DNA of 64,000 nt, taken from NCBI GenBank assembly GCA_028583605.1, contig CM053325.1, forward strand, positions 44,462,987-44,526,986, in the 5' to 3' direction. Shown piece after piece: positions 37,165-45,179 of this stretch. The notes beneath the pieces are model-generated. The model was not told the origin of the DNA. It did not search any database and saw nothing but the letters and a program-made list of their open reading frames with translations. The position numbers were made by a program, and so were the translations under genes. Numbering within the stretch: the stretch's first letter is position 1; each line of letters opens with the position of its first letter. This stretch comes from Dastarcus helophoroides (lineage: Eukaryota > Arthropoda > Insecta > Coleoptera > Bothrideridae).

Positions 37165-38085
37165 CCTAGGGTATGGGTTAGATATGAAGATACCATTTTG
37201 CAATTTTCGACACAAAAAATCAAGATTTAGGTAATTCCATTGATGAATTAAATTCACTTTTTCCAACTGTTAAATTCACCGTAGAGTTAAAAAAAAAATG
37301 AACATTACCGTCTTTAGATCCTTTAGTTATTAGGAATGAAAATACATTAGAATTTGATGTATATAGGAAAGACACCAGTACCTTCCGCTATATAACTTCC
37401 GATTCTAACCATTGTATACAACAAAAAATGGCAAGCAATTTCTTTACCCATCGCCTTCTGAGTCTTGCTCTTAATAGAGAAAGATCCGGAAAGGAGTTGA
37501 AGACAATTAAACATTTAACTAAGTTAATGGGTTCGATGCAAATATTATTTATAAAATCATTGATAGGAAAAAAATAAAATGTTAATTGATAAATACAACC
37601 ACTCTTCAAGTTGACGAACACAAAAACTTTAAGTTCTTCTCACTTCCATTTGAAACCTCGCTTACGCATGGCTTAGGTGGAATTATATGAAAACGGAGCT
37701 TCCGGGTTGTTTACAGTTCTAACGGCAAATTAAATTCTCTTTTGGGTAGCAAACGGACAAGTCCGATATTTACCAAATCTCTTGTAAAGATTGTTCTTAA
37801 AAGTACGTCGGGCAGACTAGACCACCTCTTAAAATCCGACTGAAGCAACATTTGGCTCATTTGAGGTACGGAAGAACTGAGAAGTCAAGTGCGACTCGAC
37901 ATGCTTTTAAATTAGATCATAGGATAGATAATAATATTAAACTATTAAGAGAAGTAAATAAGAATTCTATGTTAAATGCATGTGAAAGTTTGACCATCTC
38001 TAAGGCTGGAAACAACCTTACGAATGGTTGCGCTGGGTTTTTAGGCCACTCATCCCTGTTAAAAATAATTAAGGTTGATAGATAA
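37165..38085 (+). pseudogene. PLE-B2 RT end and GIY-YIG endonuclease, many lesions
   Basis: It begins RVWVRY with the catalytic DD decayed to ED-like, then the LDPLVIRNENTLEFDVYRKD segment and HRLLSL. The nuclease region is broken by frameshifts and a deletion near 37750, and the last 78 codons (37852-38085) are open: HLRYGRTEKSSATRHAFKLD to LLKIIKVDR. It is homologous to the end of PLE-B1. Dead. Confidence 0.85.
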
Positions 38086-38204
38086 GAAATTGTGACACTA
38101 CGACGTGTATAACTAGATGCGTATGCGCATTCTATGCGGTCGCTCATGCACGAAGTGAACGTTCTTAGTATATAGGTGTTAATTTTAGGATTACGTATTA
38201 GTAT

Positions 38205-38245
38205 CTTTCTGAAGATCATAGCTTGGCTATCGAAACGCCTTAGAG
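38205..38245 (+). ncRNA. Hammerhead-like motif in PLE-B2 3' region
   Basis: CTTT, CTGAAGA, extra T, stem II ATAGC/GCTAT (with a C-C beneath it), GAAA, ACGCCT, T, AGAG. Compared with PLE-B1 two stem II positions changed together so that pairing improved. The stem III palindrome is broken. Confidence 0.4.
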
Positions 38246-38415
38246 CAACCTTTGTTGTGGTTCTTAATTTTTCTCGGTTTTAGAAGACAAGATTTGTATT
38301 TCAATTTTTAAAATTAAACTGTTTCTATTTTTTAACTTAGGATTAGAATTGACATTTCCAGCCCTTACTTCGTGGAATTTTTTAATATTCATAACTAATA
38401 AATTTTATTGACGAT

Positions 38416-39500
38416 AGAAACGCAACAAAATTTTAAAATTTCACAAGGTTTTCGATAAAGTTGAGAGCTTCATCGAGTCAGAAAATCTAAGTACGCTTCC
38501 AAGAGATCCAACCAATAAATTTGAGACTGATTTAAAAAAGACGATCCATAACACCAAATTAGTATTCACTGAAGCAGATAAGCGGTACATAATCATTAAA
38601 ACTCCAGAAGCTCCAAAACTGTACGGAACGGTAAAACTACATAAACAGAATTTACCAATAAGACCAGTTGTTTCCTACACACAGGTTCCAAATACAATTT
38701 TGGCAAAAAGTTTGGACAAGATCCTGGTAAATTATAATTATACCTCTAAATATATAACAAAAAATTTTCAAGATTTAATAACAAAACTCAAAGAACAAAA
38801 TTTACCTGGCAATTGCAAATTGGTTTCCTTTGATGTCACAAATATGTTTTCACGTGTACCACCTCAAGAATTCTTACCACTAATCAAGTCATTTTTGGAA
38901 AGAAAACACACAAATCCAAACTTAACAAATGAGATAATTGAGTTGTTTCAGGTGTGCGTGAAGCAAAATTATTTTACATTTGAAGGAAAGTATTATTTGC
39001 AAAATGAAGGTCTTCCAATGGGTAGTCCAATTTCACTCATCTTATCAAATATATTTATGGATAATACAGAAAACAAAATATGTAATTTTTATGAGTCGAG
39101 AAATATCCATTTTTGGTATAGATATGCACATGACATACAAGCTGATTCTCTGGGCTCTTCTAGGCAATTAGATAAATTTTTAGAATACATTAATAGCCTA
39201 TATTCAAATATTACATTTATTGCAGAAATTGAAAATGAAAATAAAATGAATTTTCTGGATTTAACAATATTAAGGAACTCGGATGAATTAGAATTTTCCA
39301 TTTATAGAAAACTTAGGCATGTAGATGTTACAATTCCAAATGATTCCTTACATCCAATCCCAGACAAGTCGGCGGCATATAAATCAATGATAAATAGAGC
39401 TTATATGGTACCAATAAATGAAGAAAATTTTAATCGAGAAACTAACATAATTAAACAAATAGCTTATAGCAATGGATATTCTGAAAACACAATTAATTGA
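38416..39500 (+). pseudogene. PLE-C2 reverse transcriptase, catalytic Asp lost
   Basis: The frame is open from after a TAG at 38413-38415 to 39500 with no ATG at the front (about 361 codons). It carries KLYGTVKLHK then LPIRPVVSYTQVPNT, the finger motif LVSFDVTNMFSRVP, GLPMGSPISLILSNIFMDN and the motif C region WYRYAHDIQ. PLE RTs have RY[VA]DD here; the first Asp is His, so polymerisation should be abolished. It ends early at a TGA before the endonuclease. The long frame with a missing catalytic residue suggests moderate age. Confidence 0.85.
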
Positions 39501-40050
39501 TTAATATCTATAAAAGAACACAAATTAGCTATTAATTTTATTTTTCCTAAACAACCACACAAAAGAACAGACTATTTGTCTATTACATATTTTGGAAATA
39601 TCTCGAAAAAGATAAGTAACATAATTTCTCATCCCAAGCGACACCTAACTTTAAATCATATAATTCGTTAAGTAACATGATTTTTAATGCAAAAGGAAAA
39701 ACTCCACGACTTGGTAAATCTAGTATTTATAAATTGAATTGCTCTCAATGTAATGCTGTATACAATGCTGTAATTTTTTCATTAGGTACAGCGAACATCT
39801 TGCTGCCTTCAGAAATCAATACCCAGAAAGATTAATTTTGCAAAGCATCTATTAGAAACACAACGTAAACTTACATGCGTGAACGCAGTAGAAGTATTAC
39901 ATATTTGTAATAACACTAAAAAACTTAATTTCTTGGAAGCAATAGAAATTCACAAATATTTACAATATAGTCAATTTACACTTAGGAACGAGCAGATTGA
40001 TCTTCTGAACACACCTCTAATTGAAGCTTTGGACGAGAATTTGGATTAGA
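39501..40050 (+). pseudogene. PLE-C2 GIY-YIG endonuclease region, frameshifted
   Basis: Fragments in different frames: SIKEHKLAINFIFPKQPHK, then LGKSSIYKLNCSQCNAVY (the GIY part of the fold), then CNNTKKLNFLEAIEIHKYLQ and NEQIDLLNTPLIEALDE. The YIG part and catalytic Arg are disrupted. Parallel fragments exist in PLE-C1 (1900-2575). Confidence 0.75.
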
Positions 40051-40122
40051 CGGAATATTCGTAGGAGTCTGTGATCCATAGAGCTTGTTAGGATAACAAC
40101 GGCTAAACAAATTGCTGGTATG

Positions 40123-40159
40123 ACTGCCGATGATGCAGTAATGCGAAACCTGGTCCGGT
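40123..40159 (+). ncRNA. Hammerhead-like motif at PLE-C2 3' end
   Basis: ACTG, core CCGATGA, extra T, stem II GCA/TGC with GTAA loop, GAAA, stem III ACCTGGT, H17 = C, CGGT closing stem I. The core differs from CUGAUGA by C for the essential U4, so this copy is probably inactive. Confidence 0.4.
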
Positions 40160-40239
40160 GTTAGCAAATATTTATCGAAAACTTTCTGGAATTTTAAAAT
40201 TTTGTTGCGTTTCTATCGTTAATAAAGTTTATTGGTTAT

Positions 40240-40550
40240 GAAAATTAGGATTTGAATGATTAAAATATGGGCGCCCATAAAAAAGAACATAATAATATTA
40301 TATAATTAAAAAAGTTAAAATAAACTTTCACGGGAATTTAAATTGGATTTAAAAAATTTTATCTTTCCTTTGTTATGGAATGTAGCAGCAAAATATTAAA
40401 CGCCGAAAGTAATTTTTCAACTCTTTTAAATATCGGAGCTTTAGGAAGATTTCCTGTAATACCTTTTGTTGACTTTTAGGGCATTTACTTACATTGCCTA
40501 TTAAAAATAAGTACAAAATTTAAATATTGGTAGAGTAATGTATGTTTATA
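40240..40550. other. AT-rich spacer
   Basis: No feature recognised; it ends with the TA that flanks the mariner-like element (40549-40550). Confidence 0.4.
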
Positions 40551-40750
40551 CCGGGATATCAAAAATTATCTTGGTCAAGGGTGGTTGTCGAATGTAAAAC
40601 GTGTCTCTTACTTTACGTTTGAAATAATTATGTCACTGTCACACTGACATCACCAATAACCTACAAATTTCATACCTATTTTTTTTAATTGTAAAACAAT
40701 AATGAACTACAAATTATGAAATAACGGTTTTAGTAACAAGAAAAACTAAA

Positions 40751-41768
40751 TTACAGTAATTGTTGGAAATGTCCCCCGTTTTGTTCGATGTACAAGTTGA
40801 CGCGCCTCCTCATGCTGTGAAAAGCTTCTTGCAGCATTTCTGGCGTTATGGTTGCACATTGCTGAACAATTCTTTGTTGCAGTTCTTGCAAATTATTTAC
40901 CGGAGTTGCGAAAATCTTGTTTTTTTAGTAAGGAAATATAAAATAGTCCACAATTGTCAAACAAGGTGATGCCGGAGAAAACTCAATTTCTGTATTAAAA
41001 CTTATCAGCCGGTCATCAAAAAACTCGCGCAGGAAAGCAATATTTTCTCGTGTAGTATGTGCTGTTGCACTGTCGTGCTGAAAATAACCGTACCGAAGTT
41101 CATCAGCATTTAACTGTTGCACAAATTCAGCCAAAAAGTTGTGTCTCTACCTTTCTGCGTTGACGGTGAAATCGAAAAAAATTGTCCCAATTATTCTTCT
41201 GCGAGAAACTGCCATCCAAACACCAATTTTTTAAGCATGTAGTGGCGATTCAGTAAAAACATGAGGGTTATCATTGCTCCACATTCGCATATTTTGAGAA
41301 TTGATGTATCCCGAAAGGTGGAACCACGCTTCGTCAGAAAAAAAAAGTTAAGTCCAGAAGATCGTCATTTATTAAATTATTGACAAACCAATGGCAGTAA
41401 GCAAGGCGTCTGGGGTGATCTGCGCCCAGAAGAACTTGATATGCTTGCATCTTATATGGATGCATATTCAAGTCTTTCTTTAAAATCTTCTGACATATTC
41501 CATAAGAAAGTCCAGTTTCCTGGGAAAGACGTTTCAAAGGTTTTGCAGGCTTCTCTTTCATACGTTGACGAACGTCATTGACAACTTCTTCTGTACGAAC
41601 TCTTGGTCTACCAGCACCTTTTTTATGAGTCACACAACCAGTTTCGCGAAACACTTCAACACAATTTGTAAGGCACGCATAAAAATTGTCCGGTAATATT
41701 GCCACGTTTGGGAAGTGCTCTCGAAAATTGTCCAAACACAAACGTTGACTGTTTCCATTAATTTCCAT
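40751..41768 (-). pseudogene. Mariner/Tc1-superfamily transposase, frameshifted
   Basis: The minus strand starts MEINGNSQRLCLDNFREHFP and has the HTH region (GAGRPRVRTEEVVNDVRQRM; RLSQETGLSYGICQKILKKD), then PRRLAYCHWFVNN and the first catalytic Asp region DLTFFSDEAWFH after a frameshift near 41340. A stop follows (near 41235), then the second catalytic region YFQHDSATAHTTRENI. The third catalytic position reads SPCL where mariners have SPDL, so it is lost; 36 residues separate it from the second Asp. The tail NNLQELQQRIV...MLQEAFHSMRRRVNLYIEQN ends at 40751. A dead transposase. Confidence 0.88.
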
Positions 41769-41949
41769 TAACTAGCGCACCCGTTCGAAAATAGACTTCA
41801 ATCATGAAAATTTTGTGCTATGTGGTAAAAGGCATGATTCAAAAACTGGATTAGAAAATTTCAGCGCAATGACTTGCAATGACAGATTCTGACACAACAA
41901 AACATATTCAAAAATTTAAAGTAAGACACCCGTTTTACATTTCACAACC

Positions 41950-41955
41950 ACCCTT
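41950..41955. repeat. Polinton target-site duplication, left
   Basis: ACCCTT, repeated exactly at 50152-50157. Six-bp duplications are characteristic of Polinton/Maverick integration. Confidence 0.92.
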
Positions 41956-42158
41956 AGTAGGTAATTTATGCCGGTTCTAATCCCACCTTAGGTGCTATTC
42001 CGGTTTTACCCCGGAGCCAACCCAGCACCTCGGCCTTATCAGTTCCACCTCGGGTGGTATTTGGAGGCCTTTTTAAATGTATTTCAAATGTAAAATAGGC
42101 AAAAAATCCACCTCAACTGTCATTTTGAATGGATGCCGGTTCTACTCCACCTTCAAAA

Positions 42159-42248
42159 TGTGGTACCCGATTCTAATCCGGAGAAAAAGGTGGTACCCGA
42201 TTCTAATCCGGAGAAAAAGGTGGTGACCGCTTCTGATCAGGTGGCAGC
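42159..42248. repeat. Three 30-bp subterminal repeats
   Basis: Units start at 42159, 42189 and 42219 around the core CCGATTCTAATCCGG (third copy CCGCTTCTGATCAGG). Related CCGGTTCTAATCC and CCGGTTCTACTCC occur at 41971 and 42136. They are mirrored at the right end (about 49860-49948). Candidate binding sites for the integrase or a replication protein. Confidence 0.7.
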
Positions 42249-42290
42249 TGTTGGATTAATTTCTAGACTAGGGCAATCGAATCACATGAT

Positions 42291-42310
42291 ATTCTAGAAT
42301 ATTCTAGAAC
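42291..42310. promoter_or_regulatory. Four-unit heat-shock element (HSE)
   Basis: ATTCTAGAATATTCTAGAAC is four alternating nTTCn/nGAAn units in perfect phase, the HSF-trimer site. Partial HSEs follow at 42442-42451, 42539-42553 and 42590-42599, upstream of the first gene's TATA box. Mirrored at 49797-49816. Confidence 0.6.
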
Positions 42311-42644
42311 TTTTTTTTTTGGAAAATATAATTAATTTAACTCGTTACGCAATACATATTTTGTACGCTGTTTATTAAATAATTTCTGGGAAAAATGATT
42401 AAATATCTGACAAAAGGGCAAATCAGATCACGTGGTGGCCTAGAATATTCTGGTATTTTTCCCCAAGGTGACCTGTAGGTATGACTTTGCAAGTTAAATG
42501 TTGTTTTGCTAAAAAAAAAATGTAATATTATGTAAATAATTCTGGAAACTTTATTTCACAATTAACGGTCGTAAAAAATTCTTTGCAAATGATTCTAGAA
42601 GAAAATCTTATCACGCACGTGCTTTGTTATCTGTAATAAATGCG

Positions 42645-42680
42645 TATAAAAGAAACGGGACATTTGCCAAGTATTCAGTT
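42645..42680 (+). promoter_or_regulatory. TATA box plus initiator for the left OB-fold-like gene
   Basis: TATAAAAG at 42645-42652 and the arthropod initiator TCAGTT at 42675-42680 (A at 42677) are 32 bp apart, the classic spacing. This places transcription start near 42677, so the ATG at 42638-42640 region cannot be used and 42727 is the likely start. The right arm has the same arrangement on the minus strand. Confidence 0.75.
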
Positions 42681-42726
42681 TAAGTTTGAAAAAGTATTCA
42701 AGTGTTACGAGTTCAAGGAAAGAAAG

Positions 42727-43134
42727 ATGGCTGATACAAAAAATGGTATTGATTTTTTTAATCAACTAAGTAGCGGAACTCTCTGGCTCAATTTATCAAG
42801 TATGAAACTCAACGAACGATACAAAATAACCGGTGCTAGAAGGGAAGAAAGCAAATTTGGCAACAGGATACTACTACAACTAAATAAGGCCTGGAATATG
42901 TACCTTTCTGAGAGGTATAATGCACTAAGCGATGAAAATATCCAGGAACTCACCAACTCCTATTTGGTTAATCACGGCAAGGAGGGAAAAATTTTTAAAC
43001 TGGAGCTTATTCCGAGGATAGAAGAAGATGAGGAACAAGGAAACTTGAGGAGTGTAAGCTTTTTCAATGAGGAAACTCCACTTGGTGAAATTTTAGAGTT
43101 TTACAATTCTGCAGATCAAAGTTTCGCAAAATAA
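42727..43134 (+). CDS. OB-fold-like protein of the Polinton arm (left copy, 135 aa)
   Basis: The protein has LNERYKITGARREESKFGNR followed by a ILLQLNKAWNMYLSERYNAL segment and DENIQELTN. This pattern (L..Y.I..AR...TKFG..ILL.L......LP.RY..L.DE.I..L) recurs in insect Polintons and virus-like elements. I read it as an OB-fold, possibly single-stranded-DNA-binding; that is inference. The start at 42727 is set by the TATA/initiator pair upstream. AATAAA at about 43171 is the probable poly(A) signal, shared with the convergent 94-aa gene on the other strand. The copy in the right arm lacks four residues here (FGNR region). Confidence 0.72.
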   Translation: MADTKNGIDFFNQLSSGTLWLNLSSMKLNERYKITGARREESKFGNRILLQLNKAWNMYLSERYNALSDENIQELTNSYLVNHGKEGKIFKLELIPRIEEDEEQGNLRSVSFFNEETPLGEILEFYNSADQSFAK

Positions 43135-43159
43135 TAAAAATACCTTGTATATTTTGTAC

Positions 43160-43185
43160 AAATTTTATTCAATAAATTTTTAAAA
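43160..43185. terminator. Bidirectional poly(A) signal between convergent genes (left arm)
   Basis: TTTATTCAATAAATTT carries AATAAA on both strands between the ends of the 135-aa and 94-aa genes. Mirrored in the right arm near 48935-48960. Confidence 0.55.
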
Positions 43186-43245
43186 TATACAATTTTGTTT
43201 TACTACTTTTAATTTGAACAAATATTTTTTCGACAGACTTGCCTT

Positions 43246-43530
43246 TTATAAAAAATCTTGCTTGTTGAAAATCCTCTGATAAAGCCTCATTAATTTTACG
43301 ACTTTTGTTTTTACCGAATCGACCACAACACATTCACACGAGTCGGGTCCTTCTACCGCCTCATTTGAACTCCAAGGACATCCCGCGTAATGAACACCAA
43401 AACGAGTTTCGATTTGTTCTCTGTCTTTGTAATTTGACAATAAAACATTACACTTTTCAAGGTAATCTTTGTGGTCGTCGAGTAAAATGTCCTTGTTTAA
43501 ATTTAAAAAATTCGCTAAACACAACGTCAT
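43246..43530 (-). CDS. Polinton arm protein, 94 aa (left copy)
   Basis: Small protein starting MTLCLANFLNLNKDILLDDH and containing FGVHYAGCPWSSNEAVEG, then CECVVVDSVKTKVVKLMRLY. It is identical to the right-arm copy at 48590-48874. No domain recognised. The four Cys (one near the start, GCPW and CEC) could bind metal but the pattern is not a known finger. Identity of the two copies under a nearby differing UTR base argues it is a real gene. Convergent with the 135-aa gene. Confidence 0.65.
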   Translation of the reverse strand: MTLCLANFLNLNKDILLDDHKDYLEKCNVLLSNYKDREQIETRFGVHYAGCPWSSNEAVEGPDSCECVVVDSVKTKVVKLMRLYQRIFNKQDFL

Positions 43531-43713
43531 TTTGCCAATTCAAAAATGTATGTTACCAAACCGAGCGGCTTACCAAAAATAACGGTAGTGTCTTTACAAA
43601 AGAGGGTTTAAATATTCAGAGAGTTTGGGACTAGTTACTTAAACTGTTAAATAAAACAATAATCTTGTACAATAAATTTTTTATTTCAATACAGCAATTA
43701 TAAATTACTAGAT

Positions 43714-44133
43714 CTAAGAAATGGACATTTCCAAATGTTGCTTCATATATTTTACATTAATATACTCAATTGGAGAATCAGACTGGGCAGGCAAGTCATA
43801 TTCCCCATTACTAAGAACAATTTCCCTATCAACTTCCTTGTATTCATAACATTTGATGCTCAGCAATCTTTCTTTGTAAACAGCGTGATATGTACAACGA
43901 AGACGCAACACCACGCCATCACCATATTCAAGTTTAAAATGTCTATAAAAGTCTGAATCGCTTTCTATGATTTCAGAAATTTCCATTTCCTTCATAATTA
44001 AATTTTGACGAAAACTTTCAATGGCCTCTTCAACGGTTAAATATTCAGGTTCTTTATTTTCAAGCGAAAAATTGGACGATTCTTTTTCAGTTTCCAATGT
44101 CGCTGTTGTTGCTGCTGTAGTTGTAGTTGTTGT
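43714..44133 (-). pseudogene. Left-arm copy of the 227-aa gene, N-terminus cut off by the TIR edge
   Basis: The frame matches the last ~140 residues of the protein at 47723-48406: EYLTVEEAIESFRQNLIMKE to VKYMKQHLEMSIS, with K/E and E/G substitutions. The first 88 or so residues are missing because the arm ends at 44133. A chance ATG at the joint (44139) keeps it open, so a short product is possible. Confidence 0.75.
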
Positions 44134-44814
44134 AAGCAACGTGAGACATTACCTGTTACTAATAAAGATGTTGTTGGTAAAAATAATGCCAATTATGTTA
44201 AACATGGTAAATTATTTCCCAACAGTGTGCGGGCCCTAATTATCGGACCTTCAAATTGTGGTAAAACTAATACAATGATAACGTTACTAGAACATCCCAA
44301 TGGACTGAAATTTGAAAATGTATATGTTTACTCCAAATCACTCTATCAACCTACCTATGAATATCTGAGTAAACTTTGGTCACCTATAAAAAATATCGGT
44401 TATCATACTTTTTCTGATAATCAAGAAGTGATTTCTCCAGAAGAAGCAAAGCCAAATTCAATATTTATATTTGACGATATAGCCTGTGAAAAACAAAAAC
44501 ATATGAGAGCCTTTTTTTGCATGGGTCGTCACAAGGACATTGATAGCTTCTATTTGGGTCAAACATACTCTTCCATACCTAAACAGCTGATTCGCGACAA
44601 TGCAAATTTTCTCATCCTTTTTAAACAAGATTACAAGAATCTGAGACATGTATATGATGACCATGTTAATACAGACATGTCTTTTGATGAATTTCTCAGC
44701 ATGTGCGCCGAATGCTGGAAGGAGCGTTATGGATTTCTAGTTGTTTGTAAGGATTTTCCAACAGACAAGGGGAGATATAGAAAGGGATTTGACATTTTTA
44801 TCGACTTTTTGTAG
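44134..44814 (+). CDS. Polinton packaging ATPase (FtsK/HerA type), start codon lost
   Basis: Translation from the arm junction gives QRETLPVTNKDVVGKNNANY, then VKHGKLFPNSVRALIIGPSN and CGKT: the Walker A GPSNCGKT follows the usual KLFPNS.RA lead-in of Polinton ATPases. Walker B is SIFIFDDI, about 70 residues on; TYSSIPKQLIRDNANFLILF and the C-terminal part are normal. These ATPases pump viral-type genomes into capsids. The frame has no ATG before residue ~47; the junction at 44133/44134 removed the real start. A GTG (44227) is the first near-start. So translation is doubtful though the catalytic motifs are intact. Confidence 0.88.
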   Translation, partial: KQRETLPVTNKDVVGKNNANYVKHGKLFPNSVRALIIGPSNCGKTNTMITLLEHPNGLKFENVYVYSKSLYQPTYEYLSKLWSPIKNIGYHTFSDNQEVISPEEAKPNSIFIFDDIACEKQKHMRAFFCMGRHKDIDSFYLGQTYSSIPKQLIRDNANFLILFKQDYKNLRHVYDDHVNTDMSFDEFLSMCAECWKERYGFLVVCKDFPTDKGRYRKGFDIFIDFL

Positions 44815-44816
44815 CC

Positions 44817-44853
44817 TATAAATAAAAGTGACATTTTCATCTGTACTTCATTT
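44817..44853 (+). promoter_or_regulatory. Probable TATA/initiator for the 315-aa gene
   Basis: TATAAATA at 44817-44824 and TTCATTT with its A at 44850 are about 33 bp apart. If used, the 32-bp repeat array lies in the 5' UTR. Confidence 0.5.
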
Positions 44854-44922
44854 ACCGAAAAGGAATCTGACGAATAAGTTGTTGAGCTATTATCAGTTCT
44901 GCCAAAAGAAAGGTGTTGATTC

Positions 44923-45156
44923 GTTAACAGACCCTGTTGGAAAGCCGCTGAGGCGTTAACAGACCCTGTTGGAGAGCCGTTGATTCGTTAACAGACCCTG
45001 TTGGGGAGCCGTTGATTCGTTAACAGACCCTGTTGGGGAGCCGTTGAGCCGTTAACAGACCCTGTTGGAGAGCTGTTGAGTCGTTAACAGACCCTGTTGG
45101 ATAGCCGTTGAGTCGTCAACAGACTCTGTTGGAGAGCTGCTAACATACCCTGTTGG
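44923..45156. repeat. 32-bp tandem repeat array with hairpin/iteron character
   Basis: Eight copies of GTTAACAGACCCTGTTGG begin at 44923, 44955, 44987, 45019, 45051, 45083, 45115 and 45139; the first seven are exactly 32 bp apart. Each copy is an inverted repeat (AACAG-ACC-CTGTT). It could be a replication or packaging site in DNA or a row of RNA hairpins. Confidence 0.88.
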
Positions 45157-45179
45157 AAGCTTGAATTGTCAATCGAATT

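Larger units (their letters stand above)
37142..38307 (+). mobile_element. Penelope-like element PLE-B copy 2, strongly 5'-truncated
   Basis: It starts with a T-tract and GGTGGAACGGACTGGTCC, then jumps straight into the RT at the RVWIRYVDD region, so most of the RT is missing. The endonuclease region and 3' non-coding region follow. Flanked by the 12-13-bp duplication TTAAAATTAAACT. Same family as PLE-B1 but a different truncation point behind the same leader. Confidence 0.82.
38391..40239 (+). mobile_element. Penelope-like element PLE-C copy 2, bounded by inverted repeats
   Basis: RT and degraded endonuclease lie between about 68-bp inverted repeats (38391-38459 and 40172-40239; shared core CGATAGAAACGCAACAAAAT). 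The left repeat is in frame with the RT ORF, so the right repeat is an inverted copy of the 5' end, as in the inverted terminal repeats described for some Penelope insertions. A hammerhead-like motif precedes the right repeat. A target duplication was not identified. Confidence 0.75.
41956..44133. repeat. Polinton left terminal inverted repeat (2178 bp)
   Basis: It matches 47987-50151 inverted, with few substitutions and a 12-bp indel. The inner edge falls inside a (CAA/TTG)-rich stretch and truncates both the ORF at 43714 and the 5' end of the ATPase gene. Confidence 0.92.

Noticed and set aside
42640..42726. Longer 164-aa start of the left OB-fold-like gene
   Set aside because: The ATG lies upstream of the initiator at 42677 and overlaps the TATA box; 42727 is better.
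43735..43956. Open frames antisense to the Polinton 227-aa gene, also seen in both arms
   Set aside because: Shadow frames; the sense frame has family-like composition and start/stop structure.
44923..45156. CRISPR-like array
   Set aside because: The 14-bp spacers are themselves repeated and the host is a eukaryote; it is a tandem repeat.
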